64,000 nt of DNA from Paenibacillus mendelii (GTDB taxonomy: Bacteria > Bacillota > Bacilli > Paenibacillales > Paenibacillaceae). This document shows, one piece after another, positions 45,316-53,646 of the stretch; position 1 is the stretch's first letter, and every line of letters starts with the position of its first letter. Under the pieces are notes generated by a model that saw only the letters and a list, made by a program, of their open reading frames with translations, was not told where the DNA came from and did no database searches. The stretch lies in assembly GCF_024498075.1 (NCBI RefSeq), contig NZ_JANHOF010000018.1, forward strand, positions 23,578 through 87,577. The letters are read 5' to 3'. The translations under genes and the position numbers were made by a program.

Positions 45316-46077
45316 ATGAAATTGCGGAACAAAGTGGCCTTGATGACTGGAGGGGCGACCGGAATCGGCAAAGCGGTCTGCCTTGCCTATGCCGCGGAAG
45401 GCGCCAAAGTTGTCGTCAATTATTGGAATACGCCGGAGGAGGCGGAACAGGTCAGGGCTGCCATAGTCGCGTCCGGGGGCGAAGCGATCGTCCAGCAGGC
45501 GGACGTATCCAATGAGGCCGAAGTCGGGCGAATGATTCGGGCGATCGGAGAAATCTGGGGCGGCGTCGATATTGTCGTCAATAATGCCGGCATTTACCCG
45601 AACAAAACATGGTACGAAATTACCGAGGAAGAATGGGACCGGGTCCTGAACGTCAACCTGAAATCATGCTTTCTGATTTCCAAGGCGGTGTTTCCTTATA
45701 TGAAGGAGCGGAATTACGGCAAAATCATTAACGTCTCCTCGGTAACTTTCCTTAGAGGGCAGAAGGGATTCGTACACTATGTGGCCTCCAAGGGCGGCAT
45801 CGTCGGGTTTACGCGCGCCATGGCAAGAGAGGTCGGCGAACACGGTATTACGGTCAATGCCATATCGCCCGGAGCTGTCGTGACGGAGCAGGAGCTGCTC
45901 ACATACAGCGAGGAGCATTTGGAGGAATCGGCCGCTTACTTGGCGAAGGAGCAATGCTTTGCCAGGCGGCAGCTTCCCTCGGACATGATCGGCGGCTTCG
46001 TCTTCCTCGCTTCGCCCGACAGCGATTTTATTACAGGCCAGTTGCTCAATATCGACGGCGGCTGGGCGATGCACTAA
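45316..46077 (+). CDS. SDR-family oxidoreductase (3-oxoacyl reductase/glucose dehydrogenase-like)
   Basis: 253 residues. The classical SDR pattern is complete: TGGATGIGKAVCLAYAAEG (NAD(P)-binding T-G-x-x-x-G-I-G), NNAGIYP, the catalytic Ser in INVSSVTF, Tyr-x-x-x-Lys in HYVASKGG, and the C-terminal FITGQLLNIDGGWAM. The ribosome site (GAGAGG) is weak and distant. It is followed by its own terminator. Substrate unknown. It may belong with the sugar-acid metabolism of this region, or be unrelated. Confidence 0.9.
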   Translation: MKLRNKVALMTGGATGIGKAVCLAYAAEGAKVVVNYWNTPEEAEQVRAAIVASGGEAIVQQADVSNEAEVGRMIRAIGEIWGGVDIVVNNAGIYPNKTWYEITEEEWDRVLNVNLKSCFLISKAVFPYMKERNYGKIINVSSVTFLRGQKGFVHYVASKGGIVGFTRAMAREVGEHGITVNAISPGAVVTEQELLTYSEEHLEESAAYLAKEQCFARRQLPSDMIGGFVFLASPDSDFITGQLLNIDGGWAMH

Positions 46078-46187
46078 TACATCCAGGAAAGACGCAGTCC
46101 AGATCGCGCAATGTCGGCGAACGGACCCAAAAATACGATCGCCCGCAAGGGCAGATGCGTCGTCCTGCAAATCAAGAAGCGAAAACC

Positions 46188-46222
46188 AACCCTTCGTCGG
46201 GCATCCGACGAAGGGTTTTTTA
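46188..46222 (+). terminator. Intrinsic terminator of SDR gene
   Basis: Perfect 13-bp arms AACCCTTCGTCGG (46188-46200) / CCGACGAAGGGTT (46205-46217), GCAT loop, T-run to 46221. Confidence 0.92.
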
Positions 46223-46270
46223 CAGGATGGATGAATGTGACGCCGCAGGAGTAAATGGATTTATTAAATA

Positions 46271-46335
46271 GTATACAAATGTAGATAAAAGTAGAGATAT
46301 GCCTGTGGAAGCGTGTTTATTTCGAAAGATATGCT
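46271..46335 (+). promoter_or_regulatory. Shared promoter element, copy C (SLH protein gene)
   Basis: Element 46271-46302 (GTATACAAA ... ATAAAAGTAGAGA ... ATGC) with TATGCT at 46330-46335, 27 bp after it. One base off the 26-bp geometry of copies A, B and D. Confidence 0.6.
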
Positions 46336-46384
46336 GTAGCTAGGGCATGAACAGCGCTTTATATTTTGAAGGGAGGCTACATAA

Positions 46385-47134
46385 ATGGCAAAGACGATCA
46401 ATCAGCGTTTGCTGCCGATCGTAATCGTCATGAGCATGATCGCATCGCTGTGGGGGCAAGTTGCCGCTAGTGCAGCAGCAAGCGGGGAAGCAAGTGTTCA
46501 ATCGGATCTGTCCGGACATTGGGCGGAGGATACGATGGCGAAATGGGTGGAGAACGGCCTGTTAATCGGAGATGGCGCAGGACAATATCGCCCGAACGAT
46601 GTGATATCGAGAGCGGAGTTCGCAGCGCTCGTCGATCGCGTATTTAATCTGCCGCTGCAAGCGGCGGAAGTCAATCCGTTTGCTGATGTGAAGAGTAACT
46701 CCTGGTACGCCGGCGCGATTGCCAATGTATATGCCGGCGGCATGATTCAAGGGACGGGCAAGGACAAGTTCGAACCGGAAGCCGCGATTACGCGGCAGGA
46801 TGTGGCTGTCATTCTTGCGCGCGCTTTTGAGTTGCAGGATGCGCCATCGACAGGGGCAGGGGCCGCATTCAGCGATGCAGCGAGCATTTCCGCTTATGCG
46901 TCCGCGGCTGTTGCTTCGCTTCAAAGCCGCCAATACATTAGAGGCAGAAGCGGGAATCGCTTTGCTCCTCAAGAGCACATCACAAGAGCTGAAGCCGTGC
47001 AAATGATCGACAACGTCATGGGATCGCTCATTCGGAATGAAGGGACTTACGAACGAGATTACGCAGGCAATGTCGTCGTGAACACCGCGGGCGTGGAGTT
47101 GAAAAATCTCGTGATCGCAGGCTGCGTTTGTTGA
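46385..47134 (+). CDS. SLH-domain surface protein, interrupted by inversion
   Basis: 249 residues with RBS GGGAGG. A signal peptide (to about residue 32) and three complete SLH domains: DLSGHWAEDTMAKWVENGLL, FADVKSNSWYAGAIANVYAGG and FSDAASISAYASAAVASLQSR. The sequence then starts a beta-rich domain (GNVVVNTAGVELKNLVIAG) and stops abruptly after CVC. The expected continuation (QGVGEGDVLLDGVTVKGN, FGGGSNSVKIKNSQLIGTLVV) is found just downstream on the opposite strand. The gene is therefore truncated by an inversion at about 47123 and must once have been longer. Confidence 0.75.
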   Translation: MAKTINQRLLPIVIVMSMIASLWGQVAASAAASGEASVQSDLSGHWAEDTMAKWVENGLLIGDGAGQYRPNDVISRAEFAALVDRVFNLPLQAAEVNPFADVKSNSWYAGAIANVYAGGMIQGTGKDKFEPEAAITRQDVAVILARAFELQDAPSTGAGAAFSDAASISAYASAAVASLQSRQYIRGRSGNRFAPQEHITRAEAVQMIDNVMGSLIRNEGTYERDYAGNVVVNTAGVELKNLVIAGCVC

Positions 47135-47262
47135 CGACAAGCGTTCCTATCAATTGAGAATTCTTGATTTTCACACTGTTGCTCCCGCCGCCGAACACGT
47201 ACGTATTACCTTTCACCGTTACGCCGTCCAGCAAAACATCCCCTTCGCCGACGCCTTGCGTC
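47123..47262 (-). other. Inverted segment of the upstream SLH gene
   Basis: Read on the minus strand from 47262 down to about 47130, this stretch encodes TQGVGEGDVLLDGVTVKG, then NTYVFGGGSNSVKIKNSQ and LIGTLVVN. This is the natural continuation of NLVIAG at the end of the SLH gene. A roughly 140-bp inversion explains it. No clear inverted repeats at the ends were seen. Confidence 0.65.
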
Positions 47263-47452
47263 TTTTCGGCACATTCTATTGGATTCATCTCTTCAGTATT
47301 TACTTCGAGGTCATATTCATCAATGCAATATACTTTGCTGAACTGTGAAGCTGCTAGTCCAATATTTCTATCTCCTCTTGTTACATATCTATGCAAACAA
47401 TATACCAGAGTGTTTGCTGTTGTAAGAAATCCCACTATGTTCAAAACTTTCT
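47263..47452. other. Possible minus-strand hydrolase 5' remnant
   Basis: On the minus strand this reads KKVLNIVGFLTTANTLVYCL and then TRGDRNIGLAASQFSKVY, which looks like the membrane-anchored N-terminus of a protein, running directly into the inverted SLH segment. It has no convincing start site and no downstream partner. It may be a decayed fragment. Confidence 0.3.
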
Positions 47453-48271
47453 TTAAAGTGCCAAGGTAGCAGTATTGGCAACTCCAATCATCGTGATGAT
47501 CAAGGTATTCACCATAGCACCAAGCCACACGTTCCCTGTCAATTTGTATAGGCTGCGACTAATGATTGCAGCTGCAAATAGTAAGAAAATAAACGGAAGC
47601 AGTACCATCGGATAAAGTCTTGTTTCTTGCCAAAATGCATTACCTGTCGTAAATAATACAGCATACTGGATTCCGTTAATAAGCATAATACCTAGCACGC
47701 TTCCCAGTCCAGCGACAACCATATTTGCTTTTTCAGACTTGATATTACTAAAACTCAATATATTTATTAAGAGCGCATTTATTAGATAGAAAATGAAGAA
47801 GAACGGCAAATAGTTCATCCATACCAATAACTTATCTGAATTAAATGTAAATACTCCGAGTATCCAAAATTTAAAATCAGCGTTTAAGAGATAGTCTGCC
47901 GCATATACAATACCGAAAAAGATTCCGTAGATGCAAAAAGCAAGAATAAAAGTTTTTCCTGCTTTGCTCAGACCGATTTTTAATCCTAATTGTTCCAAAG
48001 AAAGCTCAGCGTTATTTCTTTTCTCCAATTTGTACTTCCACACAAATAGTGCCGCTCCAATAAGGCTGCTAAACATTGCCCATATCAAGATATAGTTTGT
48101 AATGGGCTGCGCAAACCATTTTACAGACATGAAATTGGACGTGCTTTTAAAAATCACTTTATCTAGATTTAAAGCTACAATTACGCCAATAGCAGAAAAA
48201 ATCCAATTAAGCGACCAGCTGATCCAAAAAACTCTAGTTTTCTTTGTGCTTTTTTTCCGTTTGCAGCGCAT
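47453..48271 (-). pseudogene. Membrane C-terminal part of a frameshifted alpha/beta hydrolase gene
   Basis: 272 codons in their own frame, with about seven hydrophobic helices (TNYILIWAMFSSLIGAALFVW, FILAFCIYGIFFGIVYAADYL, YLPFFFIFYLINALLINIL and others). The reading joins the preceding hydrolase part in the neighbouring frame at a run of seven A residues (minus strand near 48250). With six A residues the frame continues as TEKSTKKTRVFWISW. No independent ribosome site is seen. AT-rich codon use compared with the flanks suggests transfer. Confidence 0.6.
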
Positions 48272-48947
48272 TAGCTATAGAACTGCTTTGTTCTTTTGCT
48301 AATTTTAAGTGCTTAAAGAACGGAATTTCCAACAAGTAATAGGATGCTGGGAAAATCAATAGAAAAATACCTAATAATCCAATAAAGCTAACTAGCTCTT
48401 TCCAGATCCATATTTGATTAGTATTTTTTATTTGTGGTGAAATCTCAAAGGCATGGCTGAAAAAGTCGACTGTGTAAGCAACAGTATTCTTTGAAAAATG
48501 TGCCCATTCATGCGTTTGCTTTGGATTATAAACTACTCTCAGTGTTTGATTTTCTGCATCTCCATAATATTTACCTACATTAAAGCCCGAATGCTGCTCA
48601 GCTTTTGAAAAAATCGAGTTCACTGCGACTAAGGCCTCATCAGCGTTGTTGGAGAGATCGCCATTGCCTTGAGACAAATCATAATTCCCCTCATCATATT
48701 GACCATAAATAATTCCCATATTAGCGTGAATTTGACTAAATACCTTTTCACTCGATAAACGGATATTTCCCACCGGCAATCCTGCTGCGACCTTGTTTAA
48801 AGAATTAGCATATTCCTTTTCGCTGTCTGTTATTGTCTCGGCGCCTTCTGAATCGGGCGTCTTCGCTTCTTCAATTGCTGCATAATATTGTGAACCGTAG
48901 TGCATTAACGTCAACCATGCGGACATTCCACCCATAGAATGCCCCAT
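48234..48947 (-). pseudogene. Central alpha/beta hydrolase part (GHSMGG) of the frameshifted gene
   Basis: Starts MGHSMGGMSAWL, the nucleophile elbow G-x-S-x-G of an alpha/beta hydrolase. It continues with a lid-like region and KQTHEWAHFS, which may hold the catalytic His. It ends with one transmembrane helix (LVSFIGLLGIFLLIFPASYYLL). Its N-terminal half lies in the frame of 48911-49381. The frames join if one base is restored at the GACAGGTCGG stretch near 48960, giving ...DHDRVGVMGHSMGG. Confidence 0.65.
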
Positions 48948-49381
48948 AACACCGACCTGTCATGATCAATGTAATCGAGACTTCGATAGGCAAATTCCAC
49001 TAGAGGTATCATTCCCTCACCATTTGCTGCTACTGCCTTCATGACTGGCTCGCTCGCCGAGCTTGATTTTCCATGATAGTAGGCATCGAATGTCATTACT
49101 GCAATTCCTCTGCGTGATAATTCAATAGCATTTAAATTTTGCATATGTTTATTGTTTAGATAACCATGCTCGGTAATAACTAAAGGAACCTTGTGCTCCG
49201 CATTTGATTGTTCAGGTTTAAAAATCTGCCCAGACAGCCACTGCCCATTTTCAGTTGGCAGCTTAAAATTAATAATTTCTACCTTTCCAAAAGAAGTTTG
49301 CAAAAAACCTGATAAACAAGCGCTTACAAATATCATCAACACAGAAACGACAAGCAATCTTCTTATTATCTTTTTCTCCAT
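48911..49381 (-). pseudogene. N-terminal part of the frameshifted alpha/beta hydrolase
   Basis: Begins at ATG 49381. A signal anchor (LLVVSVLMIFVSACLSGFL) is followed by the hydrolase start PLVITEHGYLNNKHMQNLNAIELSRRGIAVMTFDAYYHGKSS. It runs out of frame just before the GHSMGG elbow. Together the three parts would make a protein of roughly 640 residues: an extracellular hydrolase linked to a multi-pass membrane domain. Divergent from the MarR gene. Either decayed or affected by assembly errors. Confidence 0.65.
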
Positions 49382-49404
49382 ATAAACACTACCCCTCAAC
49401 TATT

Positions 49405-49440
49405 TAGTTTCTATTGGAAACTATATAGTTTTTATACTAT
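49405..49440. promoter_or_regulatory. Palindromic operators between hydrolase and MarR genes
   Basis: TAGTTTC-N5-GAAACTA (49405-49423) is a perfect 7-bp inverted repeat. It overlaps a second perfect palindrome AACTATATAGTT (49419-49430), and TATACTATA follows. The site lies in the divergent intergenic region and suits control by the MarR protein (inference). Confidence 0.55.
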
Positions 49441-49539
49441 ACTTTTTAATTGAAAGCAATAGAGATTCTCTAGCTATGTTAATATTATAATTTTTGATAT
49501 AATTTTAGGAGCTAAATTGACGGGAAAAGAGGGATTTCT

Positions 49540-50049
49540 ATGCCAGTTGAATGGATGGGGAAATATAGAATATTTGTGGAGAAGATTGTTAAATTTGGAA
49601 ATTCCTATGCAGACTCCTACAAAAAAGAATACCCCTATAATACTGTTTTTTTATTTTCGGCTGCACAAATTCAAGTGCTGGAATATCTATTGGAGAATGA
49701 AGATAAAAACCAAAACATGCTGGAAATTGCAAAACGGCTGGGAATATCTAAGAGCGCATTTTCAAAACATGTAAAAAAAATGGTGGAAAAAGGGCTGCTC
49801 GAAAAGTACCATACATCTGATAATAAGAAAAACATTATCATTAAGGTTTCCACAATAGGCAAAGAAGTATATAGCCAATATGTACAATACGCTTATGAAA
49901 AATGCTTCAAAAAAATATTTTCCCTACTGGATGAAATCCCTATGCAATATATTGAGAAAATGGAAGCTATTTTAGATATCTCAGCTAGCGCTACAACTGA
50001 AAAAACAAAGCAAAAGAAAGAGGTTAATCTCATTCTTATCGAGGAATAA
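49540..50049 (+). CDS. MarR-family winged-helix transcriptional regulator
   Basis: 169 residues with AGAGGGA before the ATG. The winged helix reads AQIQVLEYLLENEDKNQNMLEIAKRLGISKSAFSKHVKKMVEKGLLEKYHTSDNKKNIIIKVS (about residues 47-108), followed by a dimerisation helix pair. Low-GC, lysine-rich codon use resembles the neighbouring hydrolase gene, from which it is divergent. It probably regulates that gene and itself through the palindromes at 49405-49430. Confidence 0.85.
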   Translation: MPVEWMGKYRIFVEKIVKFGNSYADSYKKEYPYNTVFLFSAAQIQVLEYLLENEDKNQNMLEIAKRLGISKSAFSKHVKKMVEKGLLEKYHTSDNKKNIIIKVSTIGKEVYSQYVQYAYEKCFKKIFSLLDEIPMQYIEKMEAILDISASATTEKTKQKKEVNLILIEE

Positions 50050-50331
50050 GTGAAGCACGAGAATTTTAACAAAACTGGTTAGTGGATAATAAATTGTATT
50101 AGTAGAAAATAGAGTTCGTTAGTGAATGTTCACTTTTGTGAACTGCACAAAGCAATGCCCGTGTCGGGTGACAAGAATATCTATACAAAGGAAGTCGCAT
50201 ACACAGAGAAAAGTGATTCACCATAGAGGGAGGATAGCATGGGGAAGCATATAATATTGGTGCATGGAGTTGCTCTGATTGATAAATTCTGCCGAGGAAT
50301 TTTTTCGACATAGAGAAATCCAATGAATATT
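50050..50331. other. Intergenic region with a short truncated ORF
   Basis: Nothing firm except a 24-codon reading at 50239-50313 (ATG after GGGAGGAT) giving MGKHIILVHGVALIDKFC and then a stop. HIILVHG is typical of the first strand of alpha/beta hydrolases, so this may be the 5' stump of a deleted hydrolase gene. Confidence 0.35.
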
Positions 50332-50362
50332 AAAAACCCACGCACCATAAATGGCGCGCGGG
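50332..50362 (-). terminator. Terminator of the AHSA1/ArsR/DUF1801 operon
   Basis: On the minus strand CCCGCGCGCC (50362-50353) pairs with GGTGCGTGGG (50346-50337) including two G-U pairs, and TTTTTA follows. Confidence 0.8.
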
Positions 50363-50418
50363 ATGTAAAATACACCAGTTCTGGATTAGTAATTCTTGCT
50401 TTCAGGTTGATTAATAAA

Positions 50419-50919
50419 TCATAGTTGGCTAGATAGATAATTAGCAAGCTGCTCGAACGTACCCTCAAATCCTTTTGCAGCCATTGGAGCCATTGCATCG
50501 TATGCTGCCTGTTCCTCAGCAGTTGCATGCAGAGGTCCACCTTGAAGCGTCAGGACGGTTTTTCCGTCTACTTCTTCGAGCGTCAGGATGTTCAAAATTT
50601 CAAGCGGCCAGTGCGGGTTGAACGGAGCGCGGATGATGCTGCCTTCCTCATCAGAGAAGGATTGGACCCATACCAGCTTCTCTGGCGCCTGGACTTCTTG
50701 ATAAACAAATTTGCCCCACATGACGTGTTGCCCATCCGGCGACTTCTGACATCCGAGGAACATTCCGCCTGGGCGCACGTCCATCTTTACGACTTCAAGT
50801 GTGAATCCTTGGGGTCCCCACCAGTTGCCAAAATGATCAGGCTCGGTCCACACCTTATACACAAGCTCTCTCGGAGCATGAAATTCACGTTTTAGAAATA
50901 GTCCTTGTTGGTTATTCAT
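50419..50919 (-). CDS. SRPBCC/AHSA1-domain protein
   Basis: 166 residues with RBS AAGGAGG. The Bet v1-like AHSA1 fold is clear from FLKREFHAPRELVYKVWTEPDHFGNWWGPQGF at the start and the C-terminal helix MAAKGFEGTFEQLANYL. Such proteins bind hydrophobic ligands. No enzymatic reaction can be stated. It lies 11 bp downstream of an ArsR-type regulator, a very common pairing in which the regulator controls the AHSA1 gene. Confidence 0.92.
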   Translation of the reverse strand: MNNQQGLFLKREFHAPRELVYKVWTEPDHFGNWWGPQGFTLEVVKMDVRPGGMFLGCQKSPDGQHVMWGKFVYQEVQAPEKLVWVQSFSDEEGSIIRAPFNPHWPLEILNILTLEEVDGKTVLTLQGGPLHATAEEQAAYDAMAPMAAKGFEGTFEQLANYLSSQL

Positions 50920-50930
50920 ACGAGTCCTCC

Positions 50931-51260
50931 TTAAAATTTTTGCTCATCTGATTTCTGCAATTCCATTAGATAATTATCTAAACGGTCGAAACTGTCTTCC
51001 CACAATTTACGATAGGAATCCAGCCATCCGTCTAATTCCATCAACGGTTCCAGTCGTAGGTGGAAGATGCGCCGATTGGCATCCGGTCGCATTTCGACCA
51101 AACCTGCTTCATGTAAATATTTTAAATGTTTGGAGGCCTGGGGCTGTCGTAACTGCAGCCGATTCCCGACTTCTCCGACTGTAAGGGGTCCCTTGCTTAA
51201 AAGTTCAACTATCTTCAATCGGGTAGGTTCCGCAAGTGCGCCCAGGGTTGTCGTATTCAT
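50931..51260 (-). CDS. ArsR-family helix-turn-helix regulator
   Basis: 109 residues; GGAGGG upstream. Winged helix: LGALAEPTRLKIVELLSKGPLTVGEVGNRLQLRQPQASKHLKYLHEAGLVEMRPDANRRIFHLR. There is no cluster of cysteines of the metal-sensing type, so it belongs to the non-metal ArsR group found with AHSA1 proteins. Probably represses this three-gene operon. Confidence 0.92.
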   Translation of the reverse strand: MNTTTLGALAEPTRLKIVELLSKGPLTVGEVGNRLQLRQPQASKHLKYLHEAGLVEMRPDANRRIFHLRLEPLMELDGWLDSYRKLWEDSFDRLDNYLMELQKSDEQKF

Positions 51261-51281
51261 AGATCCCTCCCGATTATGGCG

Positions 51282-51617
51282 TTACAGGGTGCTGGAAGCT
51301 TGCTTAAGTAGTTCGGATAACATGGGAAGATCCGGGGAATCTCCTTCCCGAAGCTTGCCCCACTTTCTTTCCGCAGGACCATCGAAGTGTTTAGGAAATT
51401 CAATGCCAGTTGCATTCATGATCATAAATGCAATCGCGTCTTTAGAAGGGGAAATGACGGCAGCATAATGTCCGTTTTTCAGAAAATGCGGTTTCTTATA
51501 TTGAATCCGTTCTTCTGCCTCCGGAATCGTCTCATGCACCAGATTGCGCAGAGTCAAGCCGATCTCGGATTGCCATTTTGGCAAATTTTCAATAAAGGCT
51601 GAAACTTCCTGATTCAT
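51282..51617 (-). CDS. DUF1801 domain protein (YdhG-like)
   Basis: 111 residues from ATG 51617 with GGAGGG upstream; an in-frame ATG at 51635 is less likely. FIENLPKWQSEIGLTLRNLVHETIPEAEERIQYKKPHFLKNGHYAAVISPSKDAIAFMI fits the DUF1801/YdhG fold. Function unknown. First gene of the minus-strand operon with ArsR and AHSA1 genes, a frequent combination. Confidence 0.88.
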   Translation of the reverse strand: MNQEVSAFIENLPKWQSEIGLTLRNLVHETIPEAEERIQYKKPHFLKNGHYAAVISPSKDAIAFMIMNATGIEFPKHFDGPAERKWGKLREGDSPDLPMLSELLKQASSTL

Positions 51618-51760
51618 TATTTTGGTTCCCTCCAATTAGCATGATTTGCTTACTCATGAATTAAATATACCTCTATGTGAATATTCCCGTCAATGAATAT
51701 TTAGTTTTTTTGCCGGTAAGTACCTAAGATTGAAGAACGTCCAGCAGGAGGTGATCTAAG

Positions 51761-53040
51761 ATGCAGAACTTCGCGCTGGCAAGTTGAACAAACGGAGATA
51801 TCATGCCATCGTATTTTCGCTCGTCATCAGCATCGTTTTGTTTTTAACGGTATCGTTCTTCACCGCCAGTCTGAAACAATCCTTGGAACTGTCACAGGAA
51901 GGCGTTATTTACGATATTGAAGTATCGGACGGCAACGGAAAAAGAATAGATGACCGGTTGATTCAATCGATTGTATCCCTGGAGGGTGTAACGGAATACA
52001 ACGTGATTCTCGAGTGGTATAAGAAAGCTTGGGTCGATGAAGCGTTCATCACCGATGAATTGCAAGAGAGGGTTAAGGCGGATAAGAGTTTACTTCAAGA
52101 CGGAAAATATCCTTACAGTGTTAAGATTCATACATTAAACGATTCGAGCCTGCAAGTCTATGCCAAAGCGGTCGGAGCAGAATACGAACAGCTGACGGAT
52201 CCGGATCATCCCGCGGCGATTATAATGGATACGATCCATTACAAAGATATGGGTACGGGAAAATATATCCAAACAAAGGCCATTAATGCGAATGTCGGTC
52301 AACGTATCGCGTTAACGAATTTCGATCAAGAAACGGGGGAAGAAACGAAGGGAAACCAAGTGACCGTTGCCGCGTTGACGGACCAAGCTCCCATGGGGAT
52401 GAACCCGACAGGAGTGGGCGGGTTAAATATCATCGTTTCGGAACGCATCATGAATCGGCTGACAGACGACGAAGACATGGCTGACATTCAGACTTTCCTC
52501 CATTTGAAAAGTAGGGAACCGATGAAGACGCAGCAGGAAATCGAAAAGATACAAGGGACCAATCTACATGCCTACAATTTGTATCAATCCAGAAAAAGCG
52601 AAGAACAACAGATTTTGTTGATGTCCGTCTTTACTTATGGTTTTATCGTATTAATTTTTGCGATTTCCATTGCGAACATTGTTAATTCGATCTCGACGGG
52701 CGTATCCCTTCGAAAGCGGGAATTTGCGATGCTGAAATCCGTTGGAATGACGCCAAAGGGCTTTGCAAAAATGATGAACTATGAAAGTATTTTTTATGGG
52801 GTCAAGTCGTTGCTGTTCGGGCTTCCCATCAGCTTCGTCGTGATGTATCTGATCTATAGAGCCTTTACGAACAAATTTAGCTATGGATTCTCCTTGCCCT
52901 GGATGAGTATTCTTTCTGTCATTGCCGCCGTATTTGTCATCGTGGGTTCCGCCATGTTATATTCCGGTGCGAAAGTAAAAGGGGATAACATTATTGATGC
53001 GTTGAAGCAAGAGAGTATATCAAGAGGTATTCAAAAATGA
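51761..53040 (+). pseudogene. FtsX-type ABC transporter permease, N-terminally truncated and frameshifted
   Basis: ATG 51761, after CAGGAGGTG, gives MQNFALAS and stops. One base out of frame the reading continues LNKRRYHAIVFSLVISIVLFLTVSFFTASL through 417 residues to 53040. It has a MacB-like periplasmic region and a C-terminal FtsX domain (three helices around 280-410, LRKREFAMLKSVGMTP). This corresponds to the second half of the large (about 800-residue) FtsX permeases. The first half and the partner ATPase are missing. A single-base frameshift near 51784 and loss of the 5' half argue for decay, though translation from TTG 51784 cannot be excluded. Confidence 0.7.
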
Positions 53041-53083
53041 TGTTGATCAAAGCAGTTCTCAACTGGTAATGAATCTGAACTAG

Positions 53084-53117
53084 TCCCCACTCCGACATTG
53101 GAGGAGGGGATTTTTTT
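53084..53117 (+). terminator. Terminator after FtsX-type gene
   Basis: TCCCC...CTCC / GG..GGGGA hairpin (53084-53110, imperfect) followed by seven T residues. Confidence 0.8.
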
Positions 53118-53288
53118 ATTTCATCTGTCCCTTTGGAGGAAGAACTGTGTCGATCATCACGAAATATGAGTCGAACGGTGCAGGCTCTAGGTAAGGTCAC
53201 GCGGCATAGCCTTTGACTAATTCTTGCTCTTAGCAATCGTTATGGACTATGATGTAAGTATAATTAATTTACCCAATTGCATATTCGG

Positions 53289-53470
53289 GAACAGGTGTCT
53301 GAACGGTAATCATGCATGTCACTCAGACTTAAAAGGGAAGTTCGGTGCGAAACCGACGCGGTCCCGCCACTGTAACGGAGGAGCAGGCAGCTCATTCCAG
53401 CCACTGATCAACTTCGATCGGGAAGGCCGCTGCCGTGTGACGATTCCGGAGCCAGGAGACCTGCCTGTTC
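53289..53470 (+). ncRNA. Cobalamin (adenosylcobalamin) riboswitch
   Basis: All main conserved blocks of the B12 aptamer are readable in order: AAAAGGGAAG with CGGTGCGAAACCG, GCGGTCCCGCCACTGTAA, a purine-rich GGAGGAGCAGGC, GCCACTG, GGGAAGGC, and the B12 box GAGCCAGGAGACCTGCC (53450-53466). The closing stem is GAACAGG (53289-53295) / CCTGTTC (53464-53470). A terminator with a visible alternative pairing follows, so binding of cobalamin should stop transcription of the genes downstream (ORF57 and possibly the LysR gene). Confidence 0.95.
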
Positions 53471-53537
53471 TGACAGCACTGCTGTACCTACGGGAGATAG
53501 GGATGTGTTAGATGTACCGTCATAATTTGCGATTATG

Positions 53538-53581
53538 AAGGCGTCTTTCCCTATGACATTTTCAGGGGAAGACGCCTTTTT
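53538..53581 (+). terminator. Riboswitch expression-platform terminator
   Basis: Arms 53538-53551 (AAGGCGTCTTTCCC) / 53565-53578, 14 bp with one G-U, then TTT. The 5' part TCCCTAT (53548-53554) can instead pair with ATAGGGA (53497-53503) downstream of the aptamer, a ready antiterminator. Confidence 0.85.
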
Positions 53582-53646
53582 GTTGATGTCGGTAGAAAAG
53601 TTCGACCAATCGTTCACAACGACAACGACAGGGGAGGGTTCCATCG

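Noticed and set aside
47028..47528. 166-codon minus-strand ORF downstream of the SLH gene
   Set aside because: It is a chimera of the inverted SLH segment and antisense of the SLH gene, not a real gene.
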